Source of the DNA: Phreatobacter aquaticus
GTDB taxonomy: Bacteria > Pseudomonadota > Alphaproteobacteria > Rhizobiales > Phreatobacteraceae
Assembly: GCF_005160265.1 (NCBI RefSeq)
Contig: NZ_CP039865.1
Location: 62,001 to 126,000, forward strand
Length of the DNA stretch: 64,000 nt
Direction of reading: 5' to 3'
The notes under the pieces were generated by a model, which did not search any database, was not told where the DNA came from, and worked only from the letters and a program-made list of their open reading frames with translations. Within the stretch, counting starts at the first letter, position 1. The number at the start of each line of letters is the position of its first letter. Shown piece by piece: positions 36,629-47,400 of this stretch. Both the position numbers and the translations under genes were made by a program.

Positions 36629-39600
36629 GCCAACCTCTCGCCCAGGCCGATCTCGGCGCGCTTTCGCCCGACGAGCGCCGCCAATTGCTCGCCCGCTTGC
36701 TGAGCCGCCGGTCCGATCAGGAGCAGAGCTATCCGCTGTCCTTTGCGCAGCAGCGCCTCTGGTTTCTCGACCGCCTGCACCCTCTCAGCCCGGCCTACAA
36801 CATTCCCGGCGCCTTCCTGCTGGAAGGCGCACTCGATGTCGCCGCGCTCGCCGCAGCGCTCGGCGATGTCGTGCAGCGCCATGCCACCTTGCGCACGACC
36901 TTCACCGAGGAGGCCGGCCGTCCCCGCCAGACCGTCAGGCCGGTGAGCGATATTCGCCTGCCCGTCACCGATGTGGCCGGCGCGACCCTGGACGACCGCA
37001 AGGGGGCGGCCCGGCATCTGGTCGATGCCGAGGTCGCCCTGCCCTTCGACCTCTCGACCGGTCCGGTGTTCCGCGCAAGCCTGCTGCGGCTCGACGCCGA
37101 GTGCCATGTCCTCGTGGTGGTCATCCACCATATCTCTGCCGATGGCTGGTCGCTCGGCCTGTTCAACCGCGATCTCGCCGCCGCCTACCGCGCCCGCCTG
37201 TCTGGATCACCCTCACCGTTCGGACCGCTTGCCAGCGACTACATCCGCTTCTCGGCCTGGCAGAAGGCTGATCTGGCCGGCGATAAACTGAGCCGGCTCC
37301 TGACTTTCTGGACCAACACGCTGGCAGGCCTCCCGGCGCTCGACCTGCCTGTCGACCGGCCAAGGCCGGCGCTTGCCCGGCAGCGCGGTGATAGCCTGGA
37401 CATCAGCCTGTCCGCGCCGCTGGTGGCCGCCGCGACAGCCTTTGCCCGGGCCCAGGGCACGACGCTCTATTGCGTGCTGCTCGCCGCGTTCCACGTCGTT
37501 CTCGGCCGGCTCTCGGCGCAATCCGACTTTGCCATCGGCACGCCGGTGGCCAATCGCGGCAGGCTCGATGTCGAGGACCAGATCGGCTTTTTCGTCAACA
37601 CCTTGCCCATGCGCATCGACACGAGCCGCGCTGGCAGTTTCGCGGCCGTGGTCGACATTGTGACGGCGGCCTCGCGGGCCGCGCAGCAGCACCAGGATCT
37701 GCCCTTCGAGAAGCTGGTCGAGGATCTCAATGTGCCGCGCGACACCAGCCGCAATCCGCTGGTGCAGGTGCTGTTCGCCCTCCAGAACGCGCCCATGCAG
37801 CCGCTGCAGCTCGACAGCCTGGCCATCACGCCCTTCCCCTACACGCTCGCGGCCACACGCTTCGACCTCGAACTGCATCTCTGGGATGGCCGGCAGACCT
37901 GGACCGGCGCGCGCGACACCGAGGCCGGACTGACCGGTTCGATCTTCTACAACAGCGACCTGTTCGAGCCTGCAACGGTCGCTGGCATGGCCGACATGGT
38001 GGCAACCCTGCTGGCGGCAGCCCTGGCCGCGCCCAACGGCGCGCTCGCCGACCTGCCGCTGCTCTCGGACCAGGCCCTCCGCCGGGTTCTCGCCGCCGGA
38101 CAAGGGCCGGACATCGCCCCGGCATCCGTTCCCGACCTGCTGCGACAGGCCCGCGCGGCCTTTGCCAGCCAGCCGGCCCATGTCGAAGCCAAGGGCGAGG
38201 CCGTGACCTATGCGGCCCTGTTCGAGCGCGCCGAGCGCCTCGCGGCGGCGCTGAAACTGAGCGGCGTCGGACCGGGAGCCGTTGTCGCCCTGCTCATGCC
38301 GCGCGGCCGCGATCTCGTCACAGCCATGCTGGCCGCGAGCCTTGGCGGCCTGACTTTCGCGCCCATCGATCCGCGCCAGCCAGCAGCGCGCATTGCCCAG
38401 CAGCTTCGGCTCGCCGGTGCGCGCTTCGTGCTGCACGAAGCCCGCCATGCGGATGTGGCGGCCGCCCAGCCTGTGCCCGGTGCGACGGTCGAGGCTCTCC
38501 TCGGCGGTGCCGATGGCGCGATAGCGGAAGCAGAGCCGCCCGAAACCGCGCCGCTCTACATCGTCTTCACCTCCGGCTCGACCGGCACGCCGAAGGGCGT
38601 CGTCATGTCCAGACGCGGTTTTGCCAATCTGATGGCGGCGCAGGTCCGGACCCATCCCGAGCCGAAGCGGACGCTGCAGGCCTCGGCTGTCGGCTTCGAT
38701 GTCGCCATCCAGGAGGTGCTGTTCACGCTGATCACCGGCGGCACGCTGGTGACCGCGACCGACGACGACCGGCTCGATCCGCATCGCCTCGCCGATCTGA
38801 TCGATCGCGAGGGCGTCGAGCGGGCGTTCCTGCCCTATGCCCTGGTCAATCTGCTGGTCGGTGGCCTGGACGGCTCGCAGCGGGTGCTGGCCTCGCTTGG
38901 GGAGATCATCACCGCCGGCGAACAGCCGCGGCTGACGGCGCAGGCGCGCCAGGTTTTTGCCCGGCACCGGGGCCTCCGGCTGATCAATCAATATGGCCCG
39001 GCCGAGGCCCATGTGGTCAGCGAGATGGTGCTCGACGGCGATCCGATGGGTTGGCCCGATCTGCCAGCCGCCGGCCGCCCGGTCGCCGGCAATCGCCTCC
39101 ATGTCCTCGATGCCAAGGGCCAGCCGGTGCCGTTCGGCGTGGCCGGCGAACTGCATATCGGCGGCGCGCAGGTGGCCGACGGCTATGCCGGCCTGGCCGC
39201 CGAGACGGCGGAGCGGTTCAGGCCCGACCCGTTCTCGGATGAGCCCGAGGCCCGGCTTTACCGGACCGGCGATCTCGCGACATTCGACCATGCGGGCCTG
39301 CTGCATCTGCTTGGCCGCACCGACAGCCAGGTCAAGATACGCGGCTATCGCGTCGAGCCGGCCGAGATCGAGATCCTGCTGGCCAGCCACCCCCAGGTGG
39401 CAGCCTGCGCGGTCATTGCCGAAGCCACCGGCCTGTCTGCCTTCATCGTACCCAAGGGCACCATGCCGACCGCGTCGGCGCTGCGCGACTGGCTGAGGCC
39501 GCAACTGCCGGACTACATGATCCCGGCGCGCTTTGCCGCCGTCGACGCCATTCCGCTCTCGGCCAACGGCAAGGTCGATGCCGCCGCGCTCAGCGCCAGG

Positions 39601-39942
39601 AGCCAGCCGCTTGTCCAGGCAACAGCGCATCGCCGCCTGCCGCAGAGCGAGACCGAGCGCCTGATCGCCACCATCTGGTGCAAGGTGCTGCAACAGGCGA
39701 GCGTCGATTGTGAAACGACCTTCTTCGATCTCGGCGGCAATTCGCTGCTGATCGTCGAGGTCTGCGAGCGCCTGCGCCAGGCGGTCGATCCGGCGCCCAG
39801 CCTGTCCGACCTGTTCCAGTTTCCGACCATCGAGGCGCTGGCCCGCCATGTCGCGTCCCTGCGGGCGGCGCCCGCTGGCGTGAGGGCGGCCGCCACCATC
39901 ATGGGGCGGGCACAGCGCATGCGGGGCGGGTCGTCGTCATGA
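36625..39942 (+). CDS. NRPS module: C-A-PCP, proline-like specificity
   Basis: 1105 residues, starting at GTG 36625 within the PKS stop (GTGA). An N-terminal helix (LSPDERRQLLARLLSRR) is a likely docking element. C domain: HHISADG at 168-174. A domain about 480-985, with YIVFTSGSTGTPKG near 645. Hand alignment to the GrsA pocket gives Asp692, Val693, Gln696, Phe735, Ile762, Ala764, Gln789, Val797, Val798, i.e. DVQFIAQVV(K), close to proline codes I remember (DVQ(L/F)IAHV(V/A)K). PCP Ser1040 is in GGNSL. No epimerase or methyltransferase. Its position between two PKS proteins suits proline extension by malonate-type units. Confidence 0.93.
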   Translation: MSQPLAQADLGALSPDERRQLLARLLSRRSDQEQSYPLSFAQQRLWFLDRLHPLSPAYNIPGAFLLEGALDVAALAAALGDVVQRHATLRTTFTEEAGRPRQTVRPVSDIRLPVTDVAGATLDDRKGAARHLVDAEVALPFDLSTGPVFRASLLRLDAECHVLVVVIHHISADGWSLGLFNRDLAAAYRARLSGSPSPFGPLASDYIRFSAWQKADLAGDKLSRLLTFWTNTLAGLPALDLPVDRPRPALARQRGDSLDISLSAPLVAAATAFARAQGTTLYCVLLAAFHVVLGRLSAQSDFAIGTPVANRGRLDVEDQIGFFVNTLPMRIDTSRAGSFAAVVDIVTAASRAAQQHQDLPFEKLVEDLNVPRDTSRNPLVQVLFALQNAPMQPLQLDSLAITPFPYTLAATRFDLELHLWDGRQTWTGARDTEAGLTGSIFYNSDLFEPATVAGMADMVATLLAAALAAPNGALADLPLLSDQALRRVLAAGQGPDIAPASVPDLLRQARAAFASQPAHVEAKGEAVTYAALFERAERLAAALKLSGVGPGAVVALLMPRGRDLVTAMLAASLGGLTFAPIDPRQPAARIAQQLRLAGARFVLHEARHADVAAAQPVPGATVEALLGGADGAIAEAEPPETAPLYIVFTSGSTGTPKGVVMSRRGFANLMAAQVRTHPEPKRTLQASAVGFDVAIQEVLFTLITGGTLVTATDDDRLDPHRLADLIDREGVERAFLPYALVNLLVGGLDGSQRVLASLGEIITAGEQPRLTAQARQVFARHRGLRLINQYGPAEAHVVSEMVLDGDPMGWPDLPAAGRPVAGNRLHVLDAKGQPVPFGVAGELHIGGAQVADGYAGLAAETAERFRPDPFSDEPEARLYRTGDLATFDHAGLLHLLGRTDSQVKIRGYRVEPAEIEILLASHPQVAACAVIAEATGLSAFIVPKGTMPTASALRDWLRPQLPDYMIPARFAAVDAIPLSANGKVDAAALSARSQPLVQATAHRRLPQSETERLIATIWCKVLQQASVDCETTFFDLGGNSLLIVEVCERLRQAVDPAPSLSDLFQFPTIEALARHVASLRAAPAGVRAAATIMGRAQRMRGGSSS

Positions 39943-42900
39943 CAACATCCGGCACAGACCCGATCGAAGCCGTCGCCGTGATCGGCATGGCCGGCCGTTT
40001 TCCCGGAGCCGGCGACGTCGAGAGCTTCTGGCGCAATCTCCAGGCCGGCCATGAGGCGGTCAGCCGTTTCACCATCGCCGAACTGGAGGCAGCAGGCGTG
40101 CCCCGTGCGATGGCGGAGCGGCCGGACTATGTGCCGGCCAGGGGCGTGCTGGACGGCGCCGACTGCTTCGACCACGAGGCCTTCGGCTACAGCCCGCGCG
40201 AGGCCATGCTGATGGACCCGCAGCACCGCCTGATGCTCGAGACGAGCCATGCGGCTCTCGAAAGTGCGGGCTATGGCAACGGCCAGGGCGAGGGCTGGAC
40301 CGGGGTCTTCGTCGGCGCCGCGCGCGCCAGCTACTGGCTCGGCAATCTCGCCGACAATCCCGCCGCAGCCGACGGCGACGACCAGATCTTCATCGGCAAC
40401 GAGAAGGACTTCCTGGCCACCCGGGTCGCCTTCAAGCTCGATCTTCACGGACCCGCCGTCGATGTCCAGACGGGATGCTCGACCTCCCTGGTGGCCATTC
40501 ACCTCGCCTGCCGGTCGCTCCTCTCGTTCGAATGCGACATGGCGCTGGCCGGCGGCGTCACCGTCGCGCTGCCGCTCGCCGGCGGCTATCTCCACCAAGA
40601 GGGATCGGTTCTGGCGAGCGACGGCCATTGCCGGCCCTTCGATGCCGCTGGCGACGGCATCGTGCCGGGCAATGCCGCCGCCGTCGTGGTGCTGAAGCGC
40701 CTCTCGGAAGCGCTTGCCGACGGCGACAAGGTGCACGCGGTGATCCGCGGCAGCGCGATCAACAACGACGGCGCCCGCAAGATGAGCTTCACCGCGCCGA
40801 GCGTCGAGGGCCAGGCGCAGGCGATCCTGCTGGCCCAGCAGGTGGCAGGCGTGACGGCGGATCAGATCGGCCTGATCGAGGCCCATGGCACCGGAACGCG
40901 GCTTGGCGACCCGATCGAGGTCAGCGCGCTGACCCAGGCCTTCCGCGAGACCACGGGGCGCATGGGCTTTTGCGCACTCGGCAGCCTGAAGGGCAATGTC
41001 GGCCATCTTGATGCTGCCGCCGGCGTCGCCGGCCTGATCAAGGCGGTCTGCGCGGTGCGCGACGCCGTGGTTCCGCCGACCATCAACGTCACCGCGCCCA
41101 ACCCGGCGATCGATTTCGCCGCCACCCCCTTCTATCTGGCGACGACGGCCACGCCCTGGGACGAACCCGTCCGGCGGGCCGGAATCAGCGCCTTCGGCAT
41201 CGGCGGCACCAATGCCCATGTGATCGTCGAAAGCCTGGATCAGCCGCGGCCTGAGGCAAGCGACGACCGGTGGCGCCTCATGCCGATATCGGCCCGCAGC
41301 GAGGCGGCGCGCGACCGCCTGTGCTCCGCGACCGCCACGGCGCTGGCCGCCGGTGGACTGTCGCTCGCCGACGCAGCCTTCACCCTGCAGACCGGTCGCC
41401 GGCATCGCGAACACCGGGCCATCGTCGTCGCGCGGACCGCCGAGGAGGCCGCGAGCGCCCTGCGGAGCGAACCCGCGCAAGGGCGGTTCATGGCAGGCGG
41501 CGCGCCGGCCAGCCGGCCGAAAGTGGCGTTCCTGTTTCCCGGCGGCGGGGTGAACTATCCGCGGATGGCGCTGGGCCTGATCGACCGGGAGCCCGCATTC
41601 AAAGAGGCGCTGACCGCGATGGCCAGCCATCTCGCGGCTGAGGGCGTCGACATCTGGCCCGAGATCAGGGGCGAGGCCATGGCACCATCCGGCGTGGCGA
41701 CCGCTCTGCCGGCGATCTTCGCCATCTCCTACGCCCTGGCGCGGCTGTGGCAGGCGCGCGGCGTCATGCCGAACATGATGCTCGGCCACAGCCTCGGCGA
41801 ATATGCGGCGGCAACCGTCGCGGGCATCTTCACCCCGGCGGAAGCCGCGCGGCTGGTGGCCAGGCGGTCGTCGCTGCAGGAGCGCAGCGCGGGCGGCGCC
41901 ATGCTGTCGGTGATGACCTCCGCCGAGATTACCCTGGCGCTGGCCGACCCCAGTATCGACATTGCCGCCATCAATGGACCCGGCCTCTGCACGGCATCCG
42001 GCCCGGAAACCGCGATCCAGGCTCTCGAAGAAGCGCTCGACCGGGCCGGTCACCGGTCCATGCGGCTCGCCATCGCCATCGGCGCACATGCGCGGGGCGT
42101 CGATCAGATCCTTGGCGAATTCCGCGCCGCCTTCGACGGTATGTCACCGCGCAAGCCCACCCTTCCGGTCCTGTCGAGCCTGACCGGCGACTGGCTGGAG
42201 GCCACAGACGCCGACTACTGGGCGGCCCATCTACGCCACACCGTGCGGTTCGACCTCGCATTGGCCCGCCTGCTTGAGGAACCGGACCTCGTCCTGATCG
42301 AATGCGGCCCCGGCGACGTCTGCGGCGCGCTGGCCGAACAGCATCCAGCCTATCGGCCCGGTCACAGCCGGGTCGCCTCGCTGCGCAAGGAGCAGATCGC
42401 CGCCGACGACCACGCGGTTCTGCTCACCGCCATTGGCCAGGCCTGGCTTGCCGGTGTGCCGGTCGAGATGAGCGCGACGCCCGGCATCCCCGACGGCGTC
42501 CGCCAGCCGCTGCCGACCTATCCCTTCGAACGCAACCGCCTGTGGATCGACCCACCGGCCGCGGATCGGCGCCGCGCCGTCGCACCTGCCGACAAGCCGA
42601 TCGACGACTGGTTCCACATTCCCTCCTGGACGAGGGCGCTGCCGCCCGCGCCCCGCAGCGAGCCGGGTTCCGGCGCTGCGCTGGTCTTCACCGACGAGGG
42701 GCCGCTTGGCGACGCCGTGATGAGCGCGCTCACGGCGGCCGGCTATGGCCCGGTCGTGACACTGCGCGCTGGTGACGAACTCGCGCTCGACAGCGAGATC
42801 TCGTTCCAGATGCGTCCGGGCTCGGCCGATGACCTCGCCATGGTGCTGACGGCTTCAGGCGTAACACCGGCGCTCGCGGTCCATCTCTGGTCGGCGGGCG

Positions 42901-44447
42901 ATGAGGCGAGCGACGAGGTCGCGCGCGGTTTCCACACGCTCGTCGCGCTGGTCCAGGCCTGTGCCGCCGCGCGGATCGACCTGCCGGCGCGGGTCGTCGT
43001 CGGGACGCGGCACGCGCAGCTGGCCGCCGCCACGGATGCAGTCTTCGCCGCGCGGGCGACTTTGCTGGGGGCGGCGCAGGTCATGCCGCAGGAAGTCCCT
43101 GGCCTGTCGGTCAGCGTCATCGACATGGGCTGCGAGATCACCCCCGAAACCGCAGCGCAGAGCCTCGTGCGCGAGGCGCTTGCGGCCGATCCCCAGCCAG
43201 TCGTCGCCCTGCGCGGACGCCAGCGCATGCTCCGCGCCTTCGAGCCGGTGCGGCTTGCGTCGGGCGCGCCAGCCCGCCGCACGATCCAGCCAGGCGATGT
43301 GATCGTGATCACCGGCGGGCTCGGCCGCGTCGGCCTGCTGCTCGCCCGGCACCTGACAGCGCGCTACAGCGCGAAGGTCGCGCTGATCGCCCGCCCCGGT
43401 TTCCCCGAGGAAGCGGACTGGAGCCTGGTGGATGCCGGGATCGACCCGCGGACAGCCTCCCGGATCGCCGCGCTTCGATCGCTGAGGGCCAGCGGGGCTG
43501 ATGTCACCCTCTTCGGCGCCGATGTCGCCGATCCCAGCGTCATGGCTGAGGCCTTCGCCGCGATCGAACGCCAACTCGGTCCCGTCCGGGGCATCATCCA
43601 CGCAGCTGCTGTCACGCGCGGCTCGGCCCTGATCAGCCCGATCCTGCAGCTCTCGCCGGACCTTGCTGCCGAGCAGCTGGCGCCGAAACTCGGCGGTCTT
43701 GCCGGACTGGATGCCGCGATCGCCGCCTGCCGCGCACCGCCGGCCTTCGTGGTGATGCTGTCCTCCAATGCCTCCATCCTCGGCGGGCTGGGCTTTGCCG
43801 CCTATTCCGCCGCCAACCACGTGCTCGACCTCGCGGCAGCCGATCGCAGCCGGACCGGCGCGACCGACTGGATCAGCACCAACTGGGACCGCTGGCTGCT
43901 CGACGATGACGACCTGGCGGCAGGCGCCGGCACGAGCATGGATTCCTTTGCCATGCGGCCGGCCGAGAGCCTCGATGCCTTCATGCGCATCGTGCTCGCA
44001 GGCGAGGCCGAACAGTTTGTGGTCACCCGTGGTGATTTGGAGGCGCGCCGGCGCATCTGGATCGACGGCGAGGCCGAGGCACCCAAAGCCGCCGGCAGCG
44101 AGCGGCCCCGCTCATCGCGTACCGCCTACCGGGCGCCGACCGGCGAGGCGGAGGCCGCGCTTTGCGGTCTATGGGGCACGCTTCTCGGCATCGACGGGAT
44201 CGGCATCGACGACAATTTCTTCGAGCTTGGCGGCCATTCGCTGAGGGTCATCCAGCTCCTCGCCCGCGTTTCCGACATGTTCGGGGTCAGGCTGCCGCTG
44301 AAGAGTTTCTTCGCCGCCCCGACCATTGCCGGCCTTGCCGAGCTGATCCTTCAGGCCCTGGAGGCCGGCGGCGACAGGCAGCCGGACAGCCTGCTCGACG
44401 GCCTCGGCACACTTGGCGGCGAGACCAGCCAGGTGGCCGCCCAATGA
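39939..44447 (+). CDS. Type I PKS module: KS-AT-KR-ACP (predicted methylmalonyl-type AT)
   Basis: 1502 residues. KS triad is Cys180 (TGCSTSL), His316, His356. AT has Ser618 (GHSLGE) and, at the HAFH/YASH position, IGAH (714-717). The bulky Phe of malonyl enzymes is replaced by Ala, which resembles YASH and should leave room for a methyl branch. KR about 1120-1330 (TGGLGRVG, Ser1276, Tyr1289, Asn1293) appears active; no DH, ER or C-methyltransferase. ACP Ser1434 in GGHSL. It follows the proline NRPS by an ATGA overlap. Predicted role: extend proline to a dolaproine-like unit with alpha-methyl and beta-hydroxy groups. Confidence 0.95.
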   Translation: MTTSGTDPIEAVAVIGMAGRFPGAGDVESFWRNLQAGHEAVSRFTIAELEAAGVPRAMAERPDYVPARGVLDGADCFDHEAFGYSPREAMLMDPQHRLMLETSHAALESAGYGNGQGEGWTGVFVGAARASYWLGNLADNPAAADGDDQIFIGNEKDFLATRVAFKLDLHGPAVDVQTGCSTSLVAIHLACRSLLSFECDMALAGGVTVALPLAGGYLHQEGSVLASDGHCRPFDAAGDGIVPGNAAAVVVLKRLSEALADGDKVHAVIRGSAINNDGARKMSFTAPSVEGQAQAILLAQQVAGVTADQIGLIEAHGTGTRLGDPIEVSALTQAFRETTGRMGFCALGSLKGNVGHLDAAAGVAGLIKAVCAVRDAVVPPTINVTAPNPAIDFAATPFYLATTATPWDEPVRRAGISAFGIGGTNAHVIVESLDQPRPEASDDRWRLMPISARSEAARDRLCSATATALAAGGLSLADAAFTLQTGRRHREHRAIVVARTAEEAASALRSEPAQGRFMAGGAPASRPKVAFLFPGGGVNYPRMALGLIDREPAFKEALTAMASHLAAEGVDIWPEIRGEAMAPSGVATALPAIFAISYALARLWQARGVMPNMMLGHSLGEYAAATVAGIFTPAEAARLVARRSSLQERSAGGAMLSVMTSAEITLALADPSIDIAAINGPGLCTASGPETAIQALEEALDRAGHRSMRLAIAIGAHARGVDQILGEFRAAFDGMSPRKPTLPVLSSLTGDWLEATDADYWAAHLRHTVRFDLALARLLEEPDLVLIECGPGDVCGALAEQHPAYRPGHSRVASLRKEQIAADDHAVLLTAIGQAWLAGVPVEMSATPGIPDGVRQPLPTYPFERNRLWIDPPAADRRRAVAPADKPIDDWFHIPSWTRALPPAPRSEPGSGAALVFTDEGPLGDAVMSALTAAGYGPVVTLRAGDELALDSEISFQMRPGSADDLAMVLTASGVTPALAVHLWSAGDEASDEVARGFHTLVALVQACAAARIDLPARVVVGTRHAQLAAATDAVFAARATLLGAAQVMPQEVPGLSVSVIDMGCEITPETAAQSLVREALAADPQPVVALRGRQRMLRAFEPVRLASGAPARRTIQPGDVIVITGGLGRVGLLLARHLTARYSAKVALIARPGFPEEADWSLVDAGIDPRTASRIAALRSLRASGADVTLFGADVADPSVMAEAFAAIERQLGPVRGIIHAAAVTRGSALISPILQLSPDLAAEQLAPKLGGLAGLDAAIAACRAPPAFVVMLSSNASILGGLGFAAYSAANHVLDLAAADRSRTGATDWISTNWDRWLLDDDDLAAGAGTSMDSFAMRPAESLDAFMRIVLAGEAEQFVVTRGDLEARRRIWIDGEAEAPKAAGSERPRSSRTAYRAPTGEAEAALCGLWGTLLGIDGIGIDDNFFELGGHSLRVIQLLARVSDMFGVRLPLKSFFAAPTIAGLAELILQALEAGGDRQPDSLLDGLGTLGGETSQVAAQ

Positions 44448-47400
44448 CCCGGTCCGCCACAGACCATCGGCCAAGACCCCTGTCCGGCGAGCAACAGGCC
44501 ATGCTCGCCGGGCGGCTTGTCGCCATGCAATCCACCAGCCGGCCGGCGGGCGAGGCCTCGATCCGGCGTGTCATGAGCGATGCCGGCGGTAGCGCGCCGC
44601 TGACCACGGCCCAGCGCCGGCTGTGGTTCCTCGATCGCCTGTCGCCTGGCCATTTCGCCTATAATTCGCCGCTGCCGCTGCGCCTCACCGGCGCGGTCGA
44701 TTCAGACCAGCTGGAGACGGCCTTTCGCCGATTGATCGCCCGCCACGCCGTGCTCCGCACCCGGTTCAGCGACCAGGGGCCCGAGCCGATCCAGATCGTC
44801 GAGCCGGCCATCGCCTTCGACCTCTCTCGGACCGATCTGAGTGATCTGCCAGAGGCAGAGCGCACGGCCCGGCTCGGCGAATGTCTGGTCCGTCATGCCC
44901 AGATCCGCTTCGATCTCGCCCATGCGCCGCTGATCGCGGCCGAGTTGGTGCGGCTTGGCCCCGATGACCACGCGCTTCTGATCAACATCCACCATATCGT
45001 CACCGATGGCTGGAGCACCGGCGTGCTGCTCGCCGATCTCGACGCGCTCTATCGCAGTGAGGACCCGGCGCCGCTCCAGATCCACTATGCCGATCTCGCC
45101 CACCACGAGGCCGGTCTGCCGCCAGAGGCGGGCCAGGCGGCGCTTGACTGGTGGCGGAAGGCGCTGGCCGACCTTCCGCTAACCGAGATCGCGGCCGATC
45201 GTCCAAGGCCGCCCCAGCAGAGCCACGAGGGCGAAGCGGTCACGCTGGCGATCGCGCCGATGCAGGGGCGCCTCGTCGAAGCCCTGGCGCGCCAGCACGG
45301 CACATCGTCCTTCGTGGTGTTCCTAGCTGCCTTCTTTGCGCTCTTGCGGACCTATACCGGCCAGGCCGACCTCGCGGTCGGCTCGGCTGCGGCCAACCGC
45401 ACGCGCCGCGAAACCGAACCGCTGATCGGCTTCTTCGTCAACACGCTGGTGATGCGCCAGACCGTCGAGCCGGGACGGAGCTTTGCCGACCTTGTGACCG
45501 CCGTGCATCGCACCGCCATGGCCGCCCTCGATCACTCGGAAACGCCGTTCGATCGCCTGGTCGAAACTGTCAATCCGGCCCGTGACCCGTCGCGCAATCC
45601 GCTGGTGCAGGTCGCGCTCGCCGTCCAGCCCGACCTGCCCGCCAGGGCAAGGTTTGGCGATGCCGAAGCCAGCATCATGTCGGCCGATTACAAGGCGACC
45701 CGCTTCGACATCGAGCTGCATCTCTATCCCGATGGCCGCGGCGGCTGGCAGGGTGCGCTGACCTATGCGAGCGCCTTGTTCGAGCGCGCCGGCATGGAGC
45801 GGCTCGCCGCGCGGTTCACCCTGTTGCTAGCCAATGCCGTGATGCGCCCGCAGGCGCCTGTCGGCACCCTGGCCATGATCGGGCCCAGGGAGGCAGCCGA
45901 GCTCGCCGCGTCGTCCGCTGGTCCGGAATCCAGGCCCTATCGCAGCCTGCCGGATCGCTTCGCCACATGGGCGGCCGAGACACCCCATGCGACGGCCCTC
46001 GAGCACGGCCAGACCCGGATCACCTATGGCGAGCTCGCACGCCGCGTCGAGGCCATGGCCGGCGCGCTTGCGAGCGCAACGCCCCCCGGGGCCATCGTCG
46101 CGGTTCTCGGGGGACCATCACTCGAGCAGATCACCGCCGTCCTGGCATTGTGGCGGGCTGGCCGGGCCTTCCTGCCGCTGGTCCCGGACCTGCCAGAGGC
46201 GCGCCTCCGCGCCATGGTGGACGATGCCCGGCCGGCACTGATCCTGTCGGTCGGCGATCATCCGCTGCCCGCCGATATCGGCCAGGCCATCGTCGATCTC
46301 GAAAGCTTGCTTGGCGCGCATGAGGGCAAGGCCGCGACCTCGCCGGCATCGCCGGCCAGCACTGATCTCGCCTATGTCATCTTCACTTCGGGCACCAGCG
46401 GCCGCCCCAAGGGCGTCATGATCGAGCATGGCGGGCTCGCCAATCTCTGCGATGCCCAGCAGGACGAGCTGATCGGGCCGACCGGCGCGCGCGTCCTGCA
46501 ATTCGCCTCGCCCGGCTTCGATGCCTTCATCTTTGAGCTGGCCATGGCCTTCGCCAATGGCGGCGCTCTGGTTCTGCCGGAGACCGGCGGCCTGACCGAC
46601 CGTCTCCAAGCCTCCGAGCGCATCCGCGCCGGCGCGATCACCCATGTGACGCTGCCGCCCTCGATGCTGACGCTTCTGCGGCCGCAGGAACATCCGAGCC
46701 TTCAAACGGTGGTCGTCGCAGGCGAAGCCTGCCCCGCCGGGCTCGACGACTGGGCCAGCACCGTCCGGCTGTTCAACGCCTATGGCCCAACGGAGGCCAC
46801 CGTCTGGAGCACGGTGGAGCGCGTGACGGACGGCGCGGCCCGTCCGCCGATCGGCCGGCCGATCCGCGGCACCAGCGTCACCAGCGTGGACGATAGCGGG
46901 GCGCCGCTGCCCTCGGGCATTGCCGGCGAGATCGCCATTGGCGGCGTGGGGCTGGCGCGCGGTTATGTCGGCCTGACGGATCTGACGGCCGAACGGTTCC
47001 AGACCGATCCGACGGGCAACAGGATTTACCGAACCGGCGATCGCGGACGGCGTCTGCCCGACGGACGCATCGTCTATCTCGGGCGCACGGACCGGCAGCT
47101 GAAGCGCCGCGGGCACCGCATCGAGCCGGCCGAAATCGAGACCCTGCTCGAGCGCCACGCCACCATCGCCGAAGCCGCGGTCATGCTGGAGGGCGACCAG
47201 CTCGTCGCCTATGTGATGGCCCGCGCCAGGGCCGTCATCGAGCCGGACAATGTCCGGGCCTATCTCAGGGCGCATCTGCCTGCCGCCATGATGCCGGACC
47301 AGATCCGCCAGGTCACGCACATGCCGCGCAACCTGAGCGGCAAGCGCGATCCGGCCGCGCTTCGGGCCATGGCGCCGGATGCCGGTCAGATTGCCACGCT

